From assembly GCA_959021945.1 (NCBI GenBank), contig CAUEYG010000094.1, forward strand, positions 1 to 6,425: DNA of 6,425 bases, in the 5' to 3' direction. Below the pieces are notes generated by a model. The model searched no databases and was not told the DNA's origin. It saw only the letters and a list, made by a program, of their open reading frames with translations. Positions within the stretch are counted from its first letter, which is position 1; each line of letters begins with the position of its first letter. Position numbers and translations under genes: made by a program. Source of the DNA: an uncultured Eubacteriales bacterium (GTDB lineage Bacteria; Bacillota; Clostridia; Peptostreptococcales; Anaerovoracaceae). Positions 4,509 through 6,425 of this stretch are shown in pieces.

Positions 4509-5853
4509 GAGAGTCACGCTTAAAGCAGTTTTGTTGATTTGTCTTTTTGTCCTTGCGCATCCGGCCCATAGCTTTGGCCAAACATATGATGGAGACCAGA
4601 TTATATTATCCTGGTCAGACAATAACGCCCATACACAGACCGTCACCTGGCGCAGCGCATCAAAAAAAGAAGGCTACGTTCAATACAATGAAAAGGGAAA
4701 GCCTCTATCTGCAGACCACCAGGTCAAAGCGCAGATTACCGAAGTGGGAGAAAGCGGATATTACCGGTATGAAGCCGTGATCAAAGGCCTGCATCAAAAA
4801 ACCTTGTACCAATATCGTATAGGCGATGGAGAAAATTGGAGCCAGGAAAAGACCTTTACCACAGCCCCTGTCCAAAGCCAGCAGAAAATCGCACCTTCTG
4901 ATTCAGCAAACTCCTTTGAATTTTTATATTTTGGCGATGTGCAATACCAAAGCCGAACAAAAGATTATGCAGAATGGGGGAAACTGCTCCAAGACATCCG
5001 CCTGCGAAATCCTGGCATCGCCTTTGCTCTCTCAGGAGGCGACATGGTAAATTCCAGCAGAAAAATGAAAGACTGGAATTTATTTTTAGACAACGCATCC
5101 TCTGTCTTTTCCTACATCCCCCTGATGAGCACCATTGGCAACCATGAAACCTCTGTAAAAGCAGACCCTTACCTGACCATGATGGCCCTGCCTGAAAACG
5201 GCCCTGAGGGGCTAAAGGAAGAGTTTTATTCTTTTGATTATGCGGACTGCCACTTTACAGTCCTTAACTCCTGTTTTTTCCTGGAAAACAGAAAAGCCGC
5301 CATGGAAGAAGAGTGGGAACCTCAGTTAAAAGCCATCGGCCAATGGCTGGAAGAGGACCTGGCAGAGAGCGACGCCAAATGGAAAATCCTTGTTATGCAC
5401 CACCCTGCTTATGGAATTTCAGATGGAGACCCTATTTACGCAGAAATTCGTGAAAGGTGGGAGCCTATCTTTGAGAAAGGCGGTGTGGACCTGGTATTCT
5501 GCGGACATCAGCATCTTTATATGCGGACAAAAGAAATCGGCGGTATCACTTATGTCATGGGGAATTCAGGAAAGCGGAGAAGCACCTACTATGACGGAGA
5601 AAATAAGCCGGACTATACAAAAGCTCTGGATGCCACAAACAGCAATTATCAAATTGTAAAAGTCAGCCATGAAGAATTATCCGTAATCTCCTATGATGAA
5701 GAGGGGCAGGTAATTGATAAATGGACGAAAGAAGCGGAGCGTTCCGGCGCTGCAAAGGCTGCAGTAGTGGGAATCCTGCTGATGCATATTTTGGCGGCAG
5801 GTGTGTTTTTCAGCCGCAAAAGGTGGAAAGGACACAGAAAAAAGGGCAGATAA
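4507..5853 (+). CDS. Secreted membrane-anchored metallophosphoesterase, purple acid phosphatase-like
   Basis: A 448-residue calcineurin-like phosphoesterase predicted to hydrolyse phosphate esters outside the cell; the substrate is not predictable. Residues 1 to about 25 form a signal peptide (Lys6, hydrophobic core, then AHSFGQ). Residues about 30-120 form a fibronectin-III-like domain as in purple acid phosphatases, with the typical YRYEAVIKGL...YQYRIG. The metal-binding blocks follow in order: GDVQ (143-146), GGD (Asp179), GNHE (211-214), MHHP (His298-His299) and GHQH (333-336). A hydrophobic segment at about 416-435 followed by SRKRWKGHRKKGR would anchor the C-terminus with a basic tail in the cytoplasm. 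The start is well supported by AGGAGG 6 bp upstream, which lies inside a perfect palindrome. The stop is inside a terminator shared with the convergent ArsR-like gene. Family assignment is firm. Confidence 0.92.
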   Translation: MRVTLKAVLLICLFVLAHPAHSFGQTYDGDQIILSWSDNNAHTQTVTWRSASKKEGYVQYNEKGKPLSADHQVKAQITEVGESGYYRYEAVIKGLHQKTLYQYRIGDGENWSQEKTFTTAPVQSQQKIAPSDSANSFEFLYFGDVQYQSRTKDYAEWGKLLQDIRLRNPGIAFALSGGDMVNSSRKMKDWNLFLDNASSVFSYIPLMSTIGNHETSVKADPYLTMMALPENGPEGLKEEFYSFDYADCHFTVLNSCFFLENRKAAMEEEWEPQLKAIGQWLEEDLAESDAKWKILVMHHPAYGISDGDPIYAEIRERWEPIFEKGGVDLVFCGHQHLYMRTKEIGGITYVMGNSGKRRSTYYDGENKPDYTKALDATNSNYQIVKVSHEELSVISYDEEGQVIDKWTKEAERSGAAKAAVVGILLMHILAAGVFFSRKRWKGHRKKGR

Positions 5854-5879
5854 ATGGATTAGATCTGCCCAAATTTTTT
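5838..5879. terminator. Shared bidirectional terminator of two convergent genes
   Basis: GGGCAGAT (5844-5851) and ATCTGCCC (5863-5870) form a perfect 8-bp stem. T runs follow at 5874-5879 on the plus strand, and the A run at 5838-5843 gives the U run for the minus-strand transcript. The phosphoesterase stop (5851-5853) begins in the stem and the ArsR-like stop (5859-5861) lies in the loop, so one hairpin serves both genes across a 5-bp gap. Confidence 0.85.
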
Positions 5880-6182
5880 CGTTGCAGCCAAATAGCGGGC
5901 CAAGGAGCCCATGTTTGCATAATAATAGGAAAACCGGTCCACCTTTTTCACCTGAATTAAGCTGGAATCCACCAGCTTTTTAATATGCTGCGAAACAGTG
6001 GCCTGGGAATAGTCAAAGGCTGCAACAACATCTTTGTTGCAGACATTGATTCGATCTCTGTTGGACTGCATGATAAAGCGGTATATGTTAATTCTGGCCG
6101 GATGAGCCAGAGCATCAGATATTTTGGCAATCAGCAGGACTTCGTCATCCTGCATTGAATCAGACTCTTTTCTTAATCTCAT
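5859..6182 (-). CDS. ArsR/SmtB-family winged-helix regulator
   Basis: A 107-residue winged-helix DNA-binding protein of the ArsR type, normally a dimeric repressor released by a ligand. Residues 22-38 carry the typical DALAHPARINIYRFI helix, about 48-74 the helix-turn-helix with YSQATVSQHIKKLVDSSLI, and 76-88 the wing (VKKVDRFSYYY). The metal-sensing ELCVCDL of classical members is replaced by INVCNKDVV with a single Cys48, so sensing of arsenic or cadmium at that site is unlikely. The start at 6182 is chosen over the in-frame ATG at 6206 because AGGAGG lies 7 bases before it (plus-strand 6190-6195). It has its own promoter (6216-6245) and converges on the phosphoesterase gene, which it might or might not regulate. 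Confidence 0.9.
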   Translation of the reverse strand: MRLRKESDSMQDDEVLLIAKISDALAHPARINIYRFIMQSNRDRINVCNKDVVAAFDYSQATVSQHIKKLVDSSLIQVKKVDRFSYYYANMGSLARYLAATKKFGQI

Positions 6183-6215
6183 TTTTGTTCCTCCTGACAA
6201 ATGCACTGCTCATTA

Positions 6216-6245
6216 ACAATACACTTTCCTGTAGGATTTTGTCAA
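6216..6245 (-). promoter_or_regulatory. Promoter of the ArsR-like gene
   Basis: On the minus strand a consensus -35 TTGACA (plus 6240-6245) is followed after 18 bases by TATTGT (plus 6216-6221). The predicted start is near 6209, giving a leader of about 27 nt that contains the AGGAGG ribosome binding site. Members of this family often repress themselves, but I see no clean palindrome over the promoter. Confidence 0.6.
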
Positions 6246-6289
6246 GAAATTTGGTAAAAAAATGAAAGTTTTGTCGCTGCGGTCTGGAG

Positions 6290-6425
6290 TTACGCTAAAA
6301 CAAGATTTACATTAGCATCTTCAAAACGTGCGATATATTCAGGGTCCAGCTTTTCGCCGGTAATAACCAGGTCCACAGCACTGACAGGACATATGTGGGC
6401 CAGTACATCGCGGCCAAATTTTGTG
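6290..6425 (-). CDS. DeoR/GlpR-family regulator, C-terminal 44 residues
   Basis: The frame is open from the right edge of the window to a TAA at 6290-6292 and yields 44 residues. They contain KFGRDVLAHICPVSAVDLVI and end DPEYIARFEDANVNLVLA. This matches the end of the DeoR-family effector domain, which usually binds phosphorylated sugars (Lys-Phe-Gly-Arg after the substrate loop, then 'VDLVITGEKLDPEY'). The N-terminal helix-turn-helix and most of the sensor domain lie outside the window, so regulon and sugar cannot be named. No terminator hairpin is visible in the 6246-6289 gap after its stop, so read-through toward the ArsR-like gene, which has the same orientation, is possible. Confidence 0.85.
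   Translation of the reverse strand, partial: TKFGRDVLAHICPVSAVDLVITGEKLDPEYIARFEDANVNLVLA

Noticed and set aside
6183..6206. Longer start for the ArsR-like protein at 6206.
   Set aside because: The extension would translate the AGGAGG ribosome binding site; the start at 6182 is ideally spaced from it.
1..6425. CRISPR array, tRNA or rRNA genes.
   Set aside because: No regularly spaced repeats, cloverleaf-like segments or rRNA-like stretches were found on either strand.

Overview
The window looks like chromosomal DNA from an anaerobic low-to-moderate-GC Firmicute of the class Clostridia, possibly Lachnospiraceae or Eubacteriales. The evidence is the walJ-rlmH pair, strong AGGAGG ribosome binding sites, short intergenic gaps and a DUF1703-type AAA-ATPase/PD-(D/E)XK gene of the kind common in gut Clostridia. 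The genus cannot be fixed from the sequence alone.

Layout. Positions 1-1277 hold housekeeping genes on the plus strand: the 3' part of a WalJ/YycJ-type metallo-beta-lactamase-fold gene, then rlmH (23S rRNA methyltransferase). The last codons and first downstream bases of rlmH resemble the attachment site that SCC elements use at the end of staphylococcal rlmH (orfX). Positions 1381-2541 carry a small HD-domain phosphohydrolase followed 9 bp later by a Crp/Fnr-family regulator. Positions 2571-4274 carry a complete AAA-ATPase/PD-(D/E)XK protein gene. Positions 4275-4506 are a 232-bp regulatory intergenic region. Positions 4507-5853 encode a secreted, C-terminally anchored purple-acid-phosphatase-like metallophosphoesterase. 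On the minus strand are an ArsR-like repressor (5859-6182), convergent with the phosphoesterase and sharing a terminator with it, and the last 44 codons of a DeoR-family regulator running off the right end.

The most notable structure is a perfect 33-bp direct repeat. One copy is the 3' end of the Crp-family gene (last seven codons, stop codon and the next bases). The second copy lies 1755 bp downstream and supplies the stop codon of the AAA-ATPase gene. This is the footprint expected if the AAA-ATPase gene was inserted at the end of the regulator gene, duplicating the target while keeping the regulator intact.

Directly after the right-hand repeat is a CRP-like palindrome (TGTTG-N6-CAACA). 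It is centred 41.5 bp upstream of the start predicted from an extended -10 promoter, the class II activator geometry. About 86 bp downstream of that start is a strong intrinsic terminator. The simplest reading is a regulator-controlled small RNA, short peptide or attenuated leader next to its regulator gene. Closer to the phosphoesterase, a perfect 10-bp-arm palindrome covers the Shine-Dalgarno sequence and part of the start codon. The phosphoesterase is therefore probably regulated, either at the DNA or at the mRNA level. All regulatory assignments are inferred from sequence pattern only.
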